Assembly (NCBI RefSeq): GCF_039543525.1
Contig: NZ_BAABJX010000052.1
Location: 1 to 64,000 of the forward strand
Length of the DNA stretch: 64,000 nucleotides
Reading direction: 5' to 3'
Source: Algivirga pacifica
Lineage (GTDB): Bacteria; Bacteroidota; Bacteroidia; Cytophagales; Flammeovirgaceae
Both the position numbers and the translations under genes were made by a program. The notes below the pieces were generated by a model. That model was given only the letters and a program-made list of their open reading frames with translations, was not told the DNA's origin and searched no databases. This document shows, in pieces, positions 1 to 8,742 of this stretch. The stretch's first letter is position 1. Every line of letters starts with the position of its first letter.

Positions 1-10
1 CTCCTTATAA

Positions 11-45
11 TGATTAATTATTAATTTTCAATTAGTAATTAAGTA
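11..45. repeat. Heptad array A, units of the form TTNNNAA
   Basis: Five consecutive 7-bp units run through this stretch, for example TTATTAA and TTTTCAA, most fitting TTNNNAA. The same framework returns at 45133-45160. It lies just before the terminator at 49-87, so it probably trails a gene that ends outside the window. Confidence 0.6.
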
Positions 46-48
46 TAG

Positions 49-87
49 AGCCTTATTCAGCACAGGATGCTGGATAAGGCTTTTTTT
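49..87 (+). terminator. Rho-independent terminator of a gene left of the window
   Basis: A 14-bp stem (49-62 with 68-81, one G-T wobble), a 5-nt loop and a run of seven T. It should end transcription of a plus-strand gene that lies outside the window. Confidence 0.8.
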
Positions 88-165
88 GTCTTCCTTATAT
101 ATGTAACATGTAAACTAATATATAAAGATATTTACAATTTTATTGTACGAAAGCTGGTTGTATAG

Positions 166-196
166 TTGTAAGTGACAAAATTTACTTATAAATTTG
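166..196 (+). promoter_or_regulatory. Bacteroidota-type promoter for the HU-like gene
   Basis: TTG at 166-168, 20 nt, then TAAATTTG at 189-196, which matches the TTG / TAnnTTTG consensus of the Bacteroidota primary sigma factor. The start codon is 60 nt downstream of the -7 box. Confidence 0.55.
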
Positions 197-256
197 CAAG
201 CCTTTTGAAGTGATTGATTACGAGATTTTTAAGTCTAAAAACAAAACTTTAGGACA

Positions 257-559
257 GTGACAAAAGCGGATATTATAGCGGAGATCTCCAACCAAACAGG
301 TTTGGATAAAAATGATGTGACAACAACAGTTGAATCATTTTTTAAAGTGGTGAAAACAAAAATGGCCGATGGCGAAAACATTTATGTAAGAGGGTTCGGA
401 AGTTTTATTAATAAGAAAAGAGCGAGCAAGATTGGTCGTGATATTTCAAAGAATAGAGCAATTGAGATTCCTGAGCATTTTATTCCTAGTTTTAAGCCAT
501 CAAAGTCATTTGTGGAAAAAATTAAAAATAGTGATAGAGTAAAGCTTGCGAATAAGTAA
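257..559 (+). CDS. HU/IHF family DNA-binding protein
   Basis: A 100-residue nucleoid-associated protein that binds and bends DNA as a dimer. The N-terminal helices (residues 1-45, beginning TKADIIAEIS) and the beta-arm with YVRGFGSF at about 44-51 are typical of the family. The arm runs through KKRASKIGRDISKNRAI and ends with the conserved PSFKPSK near residue 78. The start is GTG; it gives the usual family N-terminus and no ATG fits better. In many Bacteroidota an HU gene lies near the RNase G gene, as it does here. Whether it behaves as HU or IHF cannot be told from sequence. A stem-loop at 589-621 separates it from the TPR gene. Confidence 0.9.
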   Translation: MTKADIIAEISNQTGLDKNDVTTTVESFFKVVKTKMADGENIYVRGFGSFINKKRASKIGRDISKNRAIEIPEHFIPSFKPSKSFVEKIKNSDRVKLANK

Positions 560-588
560 GATTGATATCACTAATTTCAAAGACAAGT

Positions 589-621
589 CTCAGTAGGGTA
601 AATAAACCCTACTGAGGTTTT
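589..621 (+). terminator. Stem-loop terminator or attenuator after the HU-like gene
   Basis: Perfect 11-bp arms (589-599 and 606-616) around a 6-nt loop, followed by GTTTT. The short T tract suggests partial termination before the TPR gene. Confidence 0.55.
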
Positions 622-655
622 CAGTAAACGAAAAGAGTAGGTAAATATAACTATT

Positions 656-1483
656 ATGATGTCTAAGTCTCAGTATATATTGATCGCGATTGGCGTTGTA
701 TTCGTGGCAGGACTAATGTTCATGCCTAGAGCCGTAGTTCGAAACAATGACAAGCAAGTGAAGGAAGCTACTACAGCTTCTGCAACTGAGAATACAGCAA
801 ATACTACTCATTCAGAAACAATTCCTGAAGACAAGAAAGAGCGCATTGCTCAGCTGCAAGCCAATATACAACAAGCAACAGAACAAGAGGCATTGCCTTT
901 ATTAGATAAACTGATTGCAGAATGGAAAATGATTAACAGGTATGATAGTGCAGCAGTAGCTGCAGAAGACTTTTATACCGTTCATACAAAGCAGCCTTAT
1001 TTGTTGAATGCGGCCGATTTGTATTATGAAGCTTTTACTTTTGCGGTTAATACGGAAAAGGTAGCTCAGATGGGGGCCAAAGCCAGAGGCTTATATGAGA
1101 AGTACCTGGAAAAGTCTCCAGAGGATTTGGATGCTAAGGTGAAGCTTGGAGTAACCTATGTATCTACAGAGGCTCCTATGAAGGGAATATTTATGATTAG
1201 AGAAGTTTTGAAAAAAGACCCTAACCATAAGTTAGCACTCTTTAATTTGGGAACACTTTCCCTACAGTCGAATCAGTTTGATAAGGCAGTAGGTCGATTT
1301 AAGAAATTGGTTGATCTTGACTCAGAGGATATACAAAGTAGATTTTATCTAGCAGTATGTTACAAAGAGTTAGGAGATAAAGATAAAGCCATCCAGCAAT
1401 TAAATATTGTGAAGGAGAAAGCACAAGATGCGCAAATTATTGCGACAGTAGATAAATACTTGACAGAATTGGAGGCGAAATAA
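656..1483 (+). CDS. Membrane-anchored tetratricopeptide repeat protein
   Basis: A 275-residue protein with one N-terminal transmembrane helix (about residues 7-27, hydrophobic YILIAIGVVFVAGLMFM) and a low-complexity Thr/Ala/Glu linker. A helical solenoid follows. The C-terminal half (about 155-262) contains three tandem TPR units with the usual A/G/Y/A spacing, for example KLALFNLGTLSLQSNQFDKA. No catalytic motif is visible, so it is probably an inner-membrane scaffold facing the periplasm or cytoplasm. It lies between the HU-like gene and the small basic protein in a run of plus-strand genes. Two ATG codons are adjacent (656 and 659) and either could be used. Confidence 0.8.
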   Translation: MMSKSQYILIAIGVVFVAGLMFMPRAVVRNNDKQVKEATTASATENTANTTHSETIPEDKKERIAQLQANIQQATEQEALPLLDKLIAEWKMINRYDSAAVAAEDFYTVHTKQPYLLNAADLYYEAFTFAVNTEKVAQMGAKARGLYEKYLEKSPEDLDAKVKLGVTYVSTEAPMKGIFMIREVLKKDPNHKLALFNLGTLSLQSNQFDKAVGRFKKLVDLDSEDIQSRFYLAVCYKELGDKDKAIQQLNIVKEKAQDAQIIATVDKYLTELEAK

Positions 1484-1605
1484 TCTCTTTATGTCGGATT
1501 TGTCAATTAATTGCATTAAATTGCGACTTGTTTTGAACTGATAGCCTTTTAGGAGGCGTTCTAAAATAAGAAAATAAATTTTAAGAACTTTAAACTGTAA
1601 AGCAT

Positions 1606-1695
1606 ATGCCTTGCGGAAAGAAGAGAAAGAGACATAAGATCGCTACTCACAAGAGAAAGAAAAGACTTAGAAAAAACAGACACAAGAAGAAGTAA
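1606..1695 (+). CDS. Very small basic protein of the AURKAIP1/COX24 (mS38/bS22-like) type
   Basis: This 29-residue reading frame starts MPCGKKRKRHK and ends RLRKNRHKKK; about 60% of its residues are Lys, Arg or His. The pattern K(M/I)xxHKRKKRLRKxRHK is that of the small AURKAIP1/COX24-domain proteins, which in mitochondria (mS38) and actinobacteria (bS22) are ribosomal subunit proteins. It lies between the TPR gene and the RNase G gene and is followed by a stem-loop at 1718-1753. A role in the ribosome here is inferred from the family resemblance. It is short enough for automatic gene callers to miss. Confidence 0.8.
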   Translation: MPCGKKRKRHKIATHKRKKRLRKNRHKKK

Positions 1696-1717
1696 TTAAG
1701 TCTTTAAAAACATTTTG

Positions 1718-1753
1718 GACCTTGACTTTAGCTTTTAGCGTTAAGTCAAGGTC
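1718..1753 (+). terminator. Stem-loop after the small basic protein gene
   Basis: Arms of 11 bp (1718-1728 and 1743-1753) with a loop of about 14 nt. No T run follows directly, so it may be an mRNA-stabilising or attenuating structure in front of the RNase G gene and not a full terminator. Confidence 0.45.
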
Positions 1754-1843
1754 TGACGTTTATTATAGTCATGGTATTGACTATATCAGGTACAAGCCCT
1801 TTAAATAGGGATGTTTTAAAAAAAAAATTAAACTTTTATCAAG

Positions 1844-3403
1844 TTGAGCAACGAATTAATCATCAATTCAACTCAGAATGGTGGTCGTATTGCTTTACTA
1901 AGAGATAAGGGTCTTGTTGAACTGCATTATGATAGTGAGGACGACAAATTTCAGGTAGGTGATATCTATCTGGGAGTAGTAAGAAAAGTTGTTCCAGGCT
2001 TGAATGCAGCGTTCATTGACATAGGATACGATAAGGATGCATTTTTGCACTATCTTGACTTGGGACCTAGAGTACGCTCTTTACAGAAGTTTATTAAACT
2101 CGGACAAGGAAAACATCACAAACACGTGAGTCATAAGTTGGCTTCATTCCGTATGGAACCAGAAATTGATAAACTTGGTCGAATTAATGAAGTTTTTAAG
2201 CAGAACCAAAGAATTTTGGTTCAAGTAGTAAAGGAGCCTATCTCAACAAAGGGACCAAGACTATCTTGTGAACTATCGATTGCTGGACGTTATTTGGTAC
2301 TAGTACCATTTTCCAACTCAATCAATATTTCCAAGAAAATTTCTGATGCAAAAGAGCGTAAGCGCTTAATGCGCTTGATTTCTTCTATCAAGCCGGAAAA
2401 CTTTGGCGTGATTATCCGAACGGTAGCAGAAGGCAAGGATGTCGCAGAGCTAGATAGAGACCTTAGGGATCTATTATCGAAGTGGGAAAAAGGGGTGAAT
2501 CACCTCAAAAATGCTAAACCAAGACAAAAAGTCATTGGTGAAATGAGCAGAGCTACTTCTATGCTTAGAGATATTCTTAATGAGTCTTTTGATAGTATTA
2601 CCGTAGATGATCCAGAATCATATGAAGAGATCAGATCATTCATCAAGACCATTGCTCCTGACAAGGAGAAAATAGTAAAGCATTACACTGGTAAAACCAA
2701 AATTTTTGAGCACTTCGGAATTGAGAAGCAACTCAAAGCGCTATTTGGACAGACCGTAAGTCTTCCGAGTGGTGGTTATCTGGTAATAGAGCATACGGAA
2801 GCTCTTCATGTCATTGACGTGAATAGCGGAAATAAATCAAATGCTGAGTCAGATCAAGAAACTACTGCCTTTAATGTCAACCTAGAAGCCGCTTCTGAAA
2901 TTGCCCGACAGCTTAGGCTAAGGGATATGGGAGGGATTATTGTGATTGACTTCATCGATATGAAAAAGGCGGAGCATAGGAAAGCGGTCTATGACCACAT
3001 GAAAAAGGAGATGAAAACAGATCGCTCCAAATATACTGTGCTTCCATTGAGTAAGTTTGGTTTGATGCAAATTACCAGACAAAGGGTAAGACCTGAGCTT
3101 AATATTAAAACACAGGAGAAGTGCCCTACATGTAACGGAACTGGAAAGATTTCTGCCTCCATTATGATCTCTGATCAAATTGAAACGGATGTAGAATATA
3201 TTCTAGGTATGCAAAATGAAAAAAATGTGACTTTGTATCTTCATCCATATTTGTATAGCTATTTCAATAATGGCTTGATTTCTAAGCGTATGAAATGGTT
3301 TATGAAGTACTTTAAATGGGTGAAAATGGTACAAGATTCATCATTAGGAATATCTGATTACAGACTTGAGAATTATCTGGATGAAGTAATTGAGATTTCC
3401 TAA
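1844..3403 (+). CDS. rng: Ribonuclease G/E family endoribonuclease
   Basis: A 519-residue, RNase G-sized enzyme that cleaves single-stranded RNA in rRNA maturation and mRNA decay. The S1 RNA-binding domain begins near residue 38 (VGDIYLGVVRKVVPGLNAAF). The two catalytic Asp residues are seen in HVIDVNSG (about residue 323) and GGIIVIDFIDM (about 368). The zinc-link cysteines are in CPTCNGTGK near 426. The long C-terminal scaffold of E. coli RNase E is absent. The TTG start reproduces the family N-terminus SNELIINSTQ. It converges with uvrA over a shared terminator. Confidence 0.95.
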   Translation: MSNELIINSTQNGGRIALLRDKGLVELHYDSEDDKFQVGDIYLGVVRKVVPGLNAAFIDIGYDKDAFLHYLDLGPRVRSLQKFIKLGQGKHHKHVSHKLASFRMEPEIDKLGRINEVFKQNQRILVQVVKEPISTKGPRLSCELSIAGRYLVLVPFSNSINISKKISDAKERKRLMRLISSIKPENFGVIIRTVAEGKDVAELDRDLRDLLSKWEKGVNHLKNAKPRQKVIGEMSRATSMLRDILNESFDSITVDDPESYEEIRSFIKTIAPDKEKIVKHYTGKTKIFEHFGIEKQLKALFGQTVSLPSGGYLVIEHTEALHVIDVNSGNKSNAESDQETTAFNVNLEAASEIARQLRLRDMGGIIVIDFIDMKKAEHRKAVYDHMKKEMKTDRSKYTVLPLSKFGLMQITRQRVRPELNIKTQEKCPTCNGTGKISASIMISDQIETDVEYILGMQNEKNVTLYLHPYLYSYFNNGLISKRMKWFMKYFKWVKMVQDSSLGISDYRLENYLDEVIEIS

Positions 3404-3492
3404 ACAAGCAATTAGTATCAGTCGTAAGAGATGTGACGATGATTGCCCACCTTTATTAAACGGCACAATCTTTTATGACGCACAAAAACATT

Positions 3493-3533
3493 AAAAAGCC
3501 TGAGGATTTGAATATCTTCAGGCTTATTTTTTT
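3493..3533. terminator. Bidirectional terminator between rng and uvrA
   Basis: A 12-bp stem (3496-3507 with 3514-3525, one wobble) flanked by A residues on the left and a T run on the right. It can serve both converging genes. Confidence 0.8.
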
Positions 3534-3538
3534 ACGAT

Positions 3539-6361
3539 TTATAGTTCTTCCCTGAGGAACTGAGCCGTATAACTTTCTTTGTTCTTGGCTACTTTTTCGG
3601 GTGTACCTTGACAGACAATACTTCCTCCGGCACTACCTCCTTCAGGACCAAGGTCAATAATGTAATCCGATACCTTGATCACATCCAGGTTATGTTCAAT
3701 GATCAATACCGTATTCCCTTTATTCACTAGCTTCTGAACAACATTCAAAAGATGTTCTATATCTTGGAAATGTAAACCGGTGGTTGGCTCATCTAAAATA
3801 TAAAATGTTTTTCCGGTATCCTTTTTTGCTAGTTCAGTTGCTAATTTTACACGCTGGGCTTCACCTCCAGAAAGTGTTGTAGCGTGTTGCCCTAATGTAA
3901 TATAACCTAAACCTACATCATTGAGTGCTTGTAGTTTCTTGAGAATTTTAGGGTTGTTCTCAAAGAAGGTAAGGCCTTGCTCTACGGTCATATCTAGAAC
4001 ATCAGAGATAGACTTTCCTTTGAAGCGAACTTCTAAGGTTTCTCGATTGTATCTTTTTCCTTTACATTTCTCACAGTCAACGTATACATCAGGTAAGAAG
4101 TCCATCTCGATGAGTTTTTTTCCACCACCCTGACATTCCTCACAACGACCTCCCTTCACATTAAAGGAGAATCGACCCGGTTTATACCCCCGGATTTTTG
4201 ATTCTGGTAAGTTGGAGAAGATACTTCTTATATCGGTAAACATACCTGTATAAGTCGCAGGGTTTGAGCGAGGAGTTCTTCCAATGGGGGCCTGATCGAC
4301 TTCGATAACCTTATCAATATGCTCTAAGCCTTTAATGCTTTTATAAGATTTAGGATCCTTTTTAGAGCGATAAAAGTGTTGATTCAAGATTGGATACAGT
4401 GTATCGTGAATCAGGGTAGATTTACCGCTTCCGGAAACACCCGTGATAGTAATGAAAGTGCCTAGAGGGAACTTTACGGAGATATTTTTAAGGTTATTCC
4501 CTTTAGCTCCTTCAAGGTGTAATACTTCTCCATTTCCTTTTCTTCTTGTTGTAGGAACGGAAATGTTACGTTTATCTTTTAAGAAGTCGGCAGTAGTACC
4601 TGTTTGTTGGAGGAATTTTTCAGGAGGCCCTGCAGCCATTACTCTTCCTCCATGTATACCAGCACCTGGACCAATATCAAGAATGTAGTCAGACGCTAGC
4701 ATCATATCTTTATCGTGTTCTACCACGATAACGGAGTTTCCTAAATCCCTAAGATTCTTTAAGGCATTAATGAGTTTTACATTATCTCTCTGATGGAGAC
4801 CTATACTAGGTTCATCAAGGATATAAAGTACCCCTACGAGTTGTGTTCCGATCTGTGTTGCTAAACGTATACGTTGTGCTTCTCCTCCAGATAAGGTTTT
4901 TAGCGGTCTGTTGAGTGTGAGATATCCAAGACCTACATCTAATAGAAATCCTATACGTTTTCTTAGCTCTTTTAGTACTTCACTGGCGATGGTGTTCTGG
5001 CGTTCGCTTAAGCGTTCTTCCAATCCATTAAACCAAGTACCTAAAGAGGTAATATCCATTTCTGCTAACTCTGCAATATTTTTTTCATCTATCTTAAAGT
5101 GTAGTGATTCTTTCTTGAGACGACCTCCTTTACACTCAGGACATTCTTGTATTAATGTAAACTCGGCAGCCCATTCCTTTACTTTATCGGAGCTTTCGTT
5201 AAGGTGCCTAGTGAGGAAGTTAATCACCCCTTCAAATTTTGTATGCCATAAGGTACCTGGATGTTTTACTGAAGCTACCTCTACTTCCTCATCACTACCA
5301 TATAGAATGGTTTCCACAATTTGCTCAGGAAGGTCTTTGATAGGGGTAGAGATACTCAAATTTTCCTTTTTAAGGAAGCTCTCTATTTTTTTGAAAATCC
5401 AAATGTCACGGAACTCTCCTAGTGGAGCTAATCCACCCCTACTAATACTTAGATTTGGGTCGGGAATCACTGACTCTCTTGTGATTTCTTCTATTTGTCC
5501 TAAACCATTACAGGTTGGGCAAGCACCATAAGGGGAGTTAAAAGAAAACATGTTAGGAGCAGGTTCATCATAGGATATTCCAGAGACCGGGTCCATGAGG
5601 AATTTGGAGAAGTGTTGCACTGTATTTTTCTCAGGTTCGGATACCATCATGACACCTTCCCCGTGTTTTAGTGCTGTTTTTACGGATTGTCCTATCCTAA
5701 AACGGTCTTCTTCACTCACTATAACTCTATCGATGACAATTTCAATATCGTGTGTTTTATAGCGGTCTACCTGCATCTTGGGAACCAGTTCCATTAGTTC
5801 TCCATCGACCCTTACTTTTCCGAAGCCTTGTTTTCTGATCTGAACAAATAGCTCTCGATAGTGTCCTTTTCTACCTTTAACAACAGGAGCTAGAAGGATA
5901 AGCTTCTGATTGGCATACTTCTGCATGATTATTTCAAGAATCTGGTCTTCGGTTTGCTTGACCATTTTCTCTCCTGTAACATAAGAAAAAGCCTCTCCGG
6001 CCCTAGCATAGAGTAGACGAAGAAAGTCATAGATTTCTGTAGTGGTTCCTACCGTAGAGCGAGGGTTTCTAGAGGTAGTTTTTTGCTCGATAGAGATGAC
6101 AGGACTCAATCCTTCAATTTTATCGACATCGGGTCTTTCCATATTGCCAATAAAGGAGCGAGCATAGGCAGAAAAACTCTCCATATACCTTCTTTGTCCT
6201 TCAGCGTAGATGGTATCAAATGCAAGGGAAGACTTACCACTTCCACTGATTCCAGTAATTACAATCAGTTGATTACGGGGAAAACTGATATCAATATTTT
6301 TAAGGTTGTGCTCTCGGGCACCGTAGACACTTATTTGCTCTTCTTGCATTACTTCGTTCAT
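3539..6361 (-). CDS. uvrA: Excinuclease ABC subunit A
   Basis: The DNA-damage recognition ATPase of nucleotide excision repair, about 940 residues. Two ABC modules are complete: Walker A GISGSGKS near residue 40 and GVSGSGKS near 640, signatures LSGGEAQR near 485 and 825, and Walker B LDEPSIGLH and LDEPTTGLH. Zinc-binding cysteines are present in CPTCNGLG, CPECKGG, CEECQGGG and CEKCKGKRY. I take the ATG at 6361, giving MNEVMQEEQISVYG; an in-frame TTG at 6382 would add seven residues. A -7 box and a perfect palindrome lie directly upstream. It is divergent from the exporter gene. Confidence 0.96.
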   Translation of the reverse strand: MNEVMQEEQISVYGAREHNLKNIDISFPRNQLIVITGISGSGKSSLAFDTIYAEGQRRYMESFSAYARSFIGNMERPDVDKIEGLSPVISIEQKTTSRNPRSTVGTTTEIYDFLRLLYARAGEAFSYVTGEKMVKQTEDQILEIIMQKYANQKLILLAPVVKGRKGHYRELFVQIRKQGFGKVRVDGELMELVPKMQVDRYKTHDIEIVIDRVIVSEEDRFRIGQSVKTALKHGEGVMMVSEPEKNTVQHFSKFLMDPVSGISYDEPAPNMFSFNSPYGACPTCNGLGQIEEITRESVIPDPNLSISRGGLAPLGEFRDIWIFKKIESFLKKENLSISTPIKDLPEQIVETILYGSDEEVEVASVKHPGTLWHTKFEGVINFLTRHLNESSDKVKEWAAEFTLIQECPECKGGRLKKESLHFKIDEKNIAELAEMDITSLGTWFNGLEERLSERQNTIASEVLKELRKRIGFLLDVGLGYLTLNRPLKTLSGGEAQRIRLATQIGTQLVGVLYILDEPSIGLHQRDNVKLINALKNLRDLGNSVIVVEHDKDMMLASDYILDIGPGAGIHGGRVMAAGPPEKFLQQTGTTADFLKDKRNISVPTTRRKGNGEVLHLEGAKGNNLKNISVKFPLGTFITITGVSGSGKSTLIHDTLYPILNQHFYRSKKDPKSYKSIKGLEHIDKVIEVDQAPIGRTPRSNPATYTGMFTDIRSIFSNLPESKIRGYKPGRFSFNVKGGRCEECQGGGKKLIEMDFLPDVYVDCEKCKGKRYNRETLEVRFKGKSISDVLDMTVEQGLTFFENNPKILKKLQALNDVGLGYITLGQHATTLSGGEAQRVKLATELAKKDTGKTFYILDEPTTGLHFQDIEHLLNVVQKLVNKGNTVLIIEHNLDVIKVSDYIIDLGPEGGSAGGSIVCQGTPEKVAKNKESYTAQFLREEL

Positions 6362-6396
6362 TTCAGGTATTCTAGCAGACAATTAGCCTCTTCATA

Positions 6397-6431
6397 CAAA
6401 TATATAGTTATTTAGTGATATTCTATCACTA
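6397..6431 (-). promoter_or_regulatory. uvrA -7 box with adjacent palindrome
   Basis: On the minus strand TATATTTG (6404-6397) fits the TAnnTTTG -7 element, and no TTG lies at the -33 distance. Instead a perfect palindrome, TAGTGATA-3-TATCACTA (6413-6431), sits 8 nt upstream of the box. This is the placement expected of an operator or activator site; the function is inferred. Confidence 0.45.
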
Positions 6432-6652
6432 GAACAATGACCTTAAAGGAATGCTGGTAAAGAGATAAAATAATCTTTTACATCAATGAGAATAAGGTAA
6501 AAGAGAAGGATACTTACTTTAAGTAGGATTTATTTAGAATGACAGTGGGCGAATGTTAGTAAATATAATGTAATTTGTCGCTTTAATTTATTAAGGAGCA
6601 CTTTCTTGCATTTGGAAAGTGAGAGGAATATAGATGTATTGAGCGAAAAAAG

Positions 6653-8488
6653 ATGAAGACTTATTTTCGATTACTGGAGTTTGCAAAGCCAATTACTCCT
6701 TTTTTAGTACCCTATTTTATTTTAACGATCCTATATACTGTTTTTAGCTTGGTAAACTTTGCCATGCTAACACCTTTGATGGATGTACTTTTCAATGAGA
6801 TTCCAGAACAAGCACCTGAGGGACAGTTGTATTGGGACGATTTTACATTATCTAAAGAATTTATCAAGGGATATTTTTATCAGGAATTTGCCAGAATTAT
6901 AGAAGAGTCTGGTAAGATGACTGTTTTAGCTATTGTCTGTGGAGTGACGATTACAGCCTCTCTATTTGCGAACATCTTTCGTTATGTCAGCAGAAGAATG
7001 TCAGAAGGATTGAAAGCAACGACGGTTGCAAGAATTAGGGCAGCTTTATTTGATAAAATTACATCATTGCATATTGGATACTTTACAAACCAGCACAAAG
7101 GTGATTTGATGTCAAGGGCAACCAATGATGTTTTTGCGGTAGAGGCATCCATTACACAATCTATCACTACTTTTGTAAAGGAACCAATTACCCTAATTGT
7201 ATTTTTTGCCTATCTTTTCACTTTATCATTTGAGTTGACCATTTTCACCTTTTTGATTATTCCGATTTCTGGAGGTGTGATTTCTTATATCGCTAAGAAA
7301 TTAAAGAAACACTCTAAGAATGCACAACAGTTTTCAGCTTCTTTATTAAGTGTGCTGGACGAGACCTTGGGAGGAATGAGGGTGATTAAAGCATTTGGTT
7401 CTGAGCGTTATGTGAAAAGTAAGTTCGATTTTGAGAATCAAGAGTATGTAAAGTCATTTCGAAAGATGGCTAATCGAAAGGAATTAGCCTCCCCTTACTC
7501 AGAAGTCATGGGAATGGTATTCGTAGGGATTATTTTGTTTTATGGAGGATCATTGGTATTGGACAAAGGAGAAGAAGCTCCTTTAACAGCCAGTGAATTT
7601 ATCACTTATATTGCTTTCTTTACTCAAGTACTTAATCCAGCGAAAGCGATCTCCAATGCTATTGGAAATGTGCAAAGAGGTCTAGTTGCAGGAGAACGTA
7701 TTTTGGAGGTATTGGATTTAGAGCCAAGTATACAAGATCAAAGCAAGAGTTTACCATTGAAGTCTTTTGACGAGGCAATAACGTTTGACAAAGTATCTTT
7801 TGCTTATGGAGATAAGCAGGTGTTGCATGATATTTCATTCCGTTTAGAGAAGGGAAAAACAGTTGCTTTGGTCGGGCCTTCAGGAGGTGGAAAATCTACT
7901 ATTGCCGATTTGATTCCTCGCTTTTATGATCCTTCCGGTGGACAAATTTTAATTGATGGTAAGGACCTTAAAGAATACACCATTGATTCTTTGAGAGATT
8001 ATATGGGAATAGTTACTCAGGAATCTATATTATTCCATGATACGGTTTTCAATAATATTGCCTTTGGCCAGCCGGATGCTAGTCGAGAAGAAGTGATTCA
8101 GGCTGCAAAGATTGCCAATGCTCATAATTTCATTATGAACATGGAAGATGGGTATGATACTATGATTGGAGAAAGAGGAGCCAAGCTTTCTGGAGGACAA
8201 AGACAGCGTTTAAGTATTGCAAGGGCTGTTTTTAAGAATCCATCTATTTTGATTTTGGATGAAGCAACGTCTGCTTTGGATACGGTTTCTGAGAAACTAG
8301 TACAAGATGCGATCACCAATTTGATGAAAGATAGAACAGCATTGGTGATTGCTCACCGCTTAAGTACAATTCAAAATGCTGATCTCATTATTGTGATTAA
8401 AGAAGGTCGAGTGGTAGAGCAAGGTACACACGACTCACTGATAGCAAAAGGAGGAGTTTATAAAACTTTGCAGGAGTTACAGTCTTGA
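6653..8488 (+). CDS. MsbA-type ABC exporter, fused permease and ATPase
   Basis: A 611-residue half-transporter expected to work as a homodimer in the inner membrane. Residues 1-335 hold six membrane helices of the type I exporter fold; the nucleotide-binding domain follows from about 365. It has Walker A GPSGGGKST near 412, the signature LSGGQRQRLSIARA near 512, Walker B ILILDEATSALD near 530 and the switch His in IAHRLSTI. MsbA flips lipid A precursors, and the sequence resembles the MsbA/lipid exporter group, but drug or peptide exporters look similar, so the substrate is not certain. The hairpin-forming heptad array B follows it. Confidence 0.85.
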   Translation: MKTYFRLLEFAKPITPFLVPYFILTILYTVFSLVNFAMLTPLMDVLFNEIPEQAPEGQLYWDDFTLSKEFIKGYFYQEFARIIEESGKMTVLAIVCGVTITASLFANIFRYVSRRMSEGLKATTVARIRAALFDKITSLHIGYFTNQHKGDLMSRATNDVFAVEASITQSITTFVKEPITLIVFFAYLFTLSFELTIFTFLIIPISGGVISYIAKKLKKHSKNAQQFSASLLSVLDETLGGMRVIKAFGSERYVKSKFDFENQEYVKSFRKMANRKELASPYSEVMGMVFVGIILFYGGSLVLDKGEEAPLTASEFITYIAFFTQVLNPAKAISNAIGNVQRGLVAGERILEVLDLEPSIQDQSKSLPLKSFDEAITFDKVSFAYGDKQVLHDISFRLEKGKTVALVGPSGGGKSTIADLIPRFYDPSGGQILIDGKDLKEYTIDSLRDYMGIVTQESILFHDTVFNNIAFGQPDASREEVIQAAKIANAHNFIMNMEDGYDTMIGERGAKLSGGQRQRLSIARAVFKNPSILILDEATSALDTVSEKLVQDAITNLMKDRTALVIAHRLSTIQNADLIIVIKEGRVVEQGTHDSLIAKGGVYKTLQELQS

Positions 8489-8504
8489 GAAACGTAGTTA
8501 TTTA

Positions 8505-8561
8505 TAGGCTATTGTTTATCGCTTATAATGTTTTAAAGGGTAAACAATAGCCGATAAGCGG
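8505..8561. repeat. Heptad array B with inverted copy
   Basis: Three units ending in TA (TAGGCTA, TTGTTTA, TCGCTTA) at 8505-8525 are mirrored by TAAACAA, TAGCCGA and TAAGCGG at 8541-8561. The perfect core is a 12-bp inverted repeat, 8507-8518 with 8541-8552. It lies 16 nt after the exporter gene and may fold in its mRNA. Confidence 0.6.
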
Positions 8562-8742
8562 TATATAGTGTGTATACGGCAGAAATGATAGGTATCATTA
8601 AATAATCTTAGACAAAGAACTATTTTAGCTTACGAGAATGACATTACATCTCTTTGTATACAAAGATGAGTGTACTGAGGTATCATGTTATAACAGATGC
8701 CAACATATGGCTAAATAAAATCAGAGTTTAATTTAGATCAAA

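Noticed and set aside
4911..5531. Plus-strand open frame of 206 codons inside uvrA
   Set aside because: It is antisense to a well-supported uvrA and has the low-information composition of a shadow frame.
8652..8665. Perfect 14-bp palindrome CTTTGTATACAAAG as an operator
   Set aside because: A single short A+T-rich dyad without promoter context; chance is a sufficient explanation.
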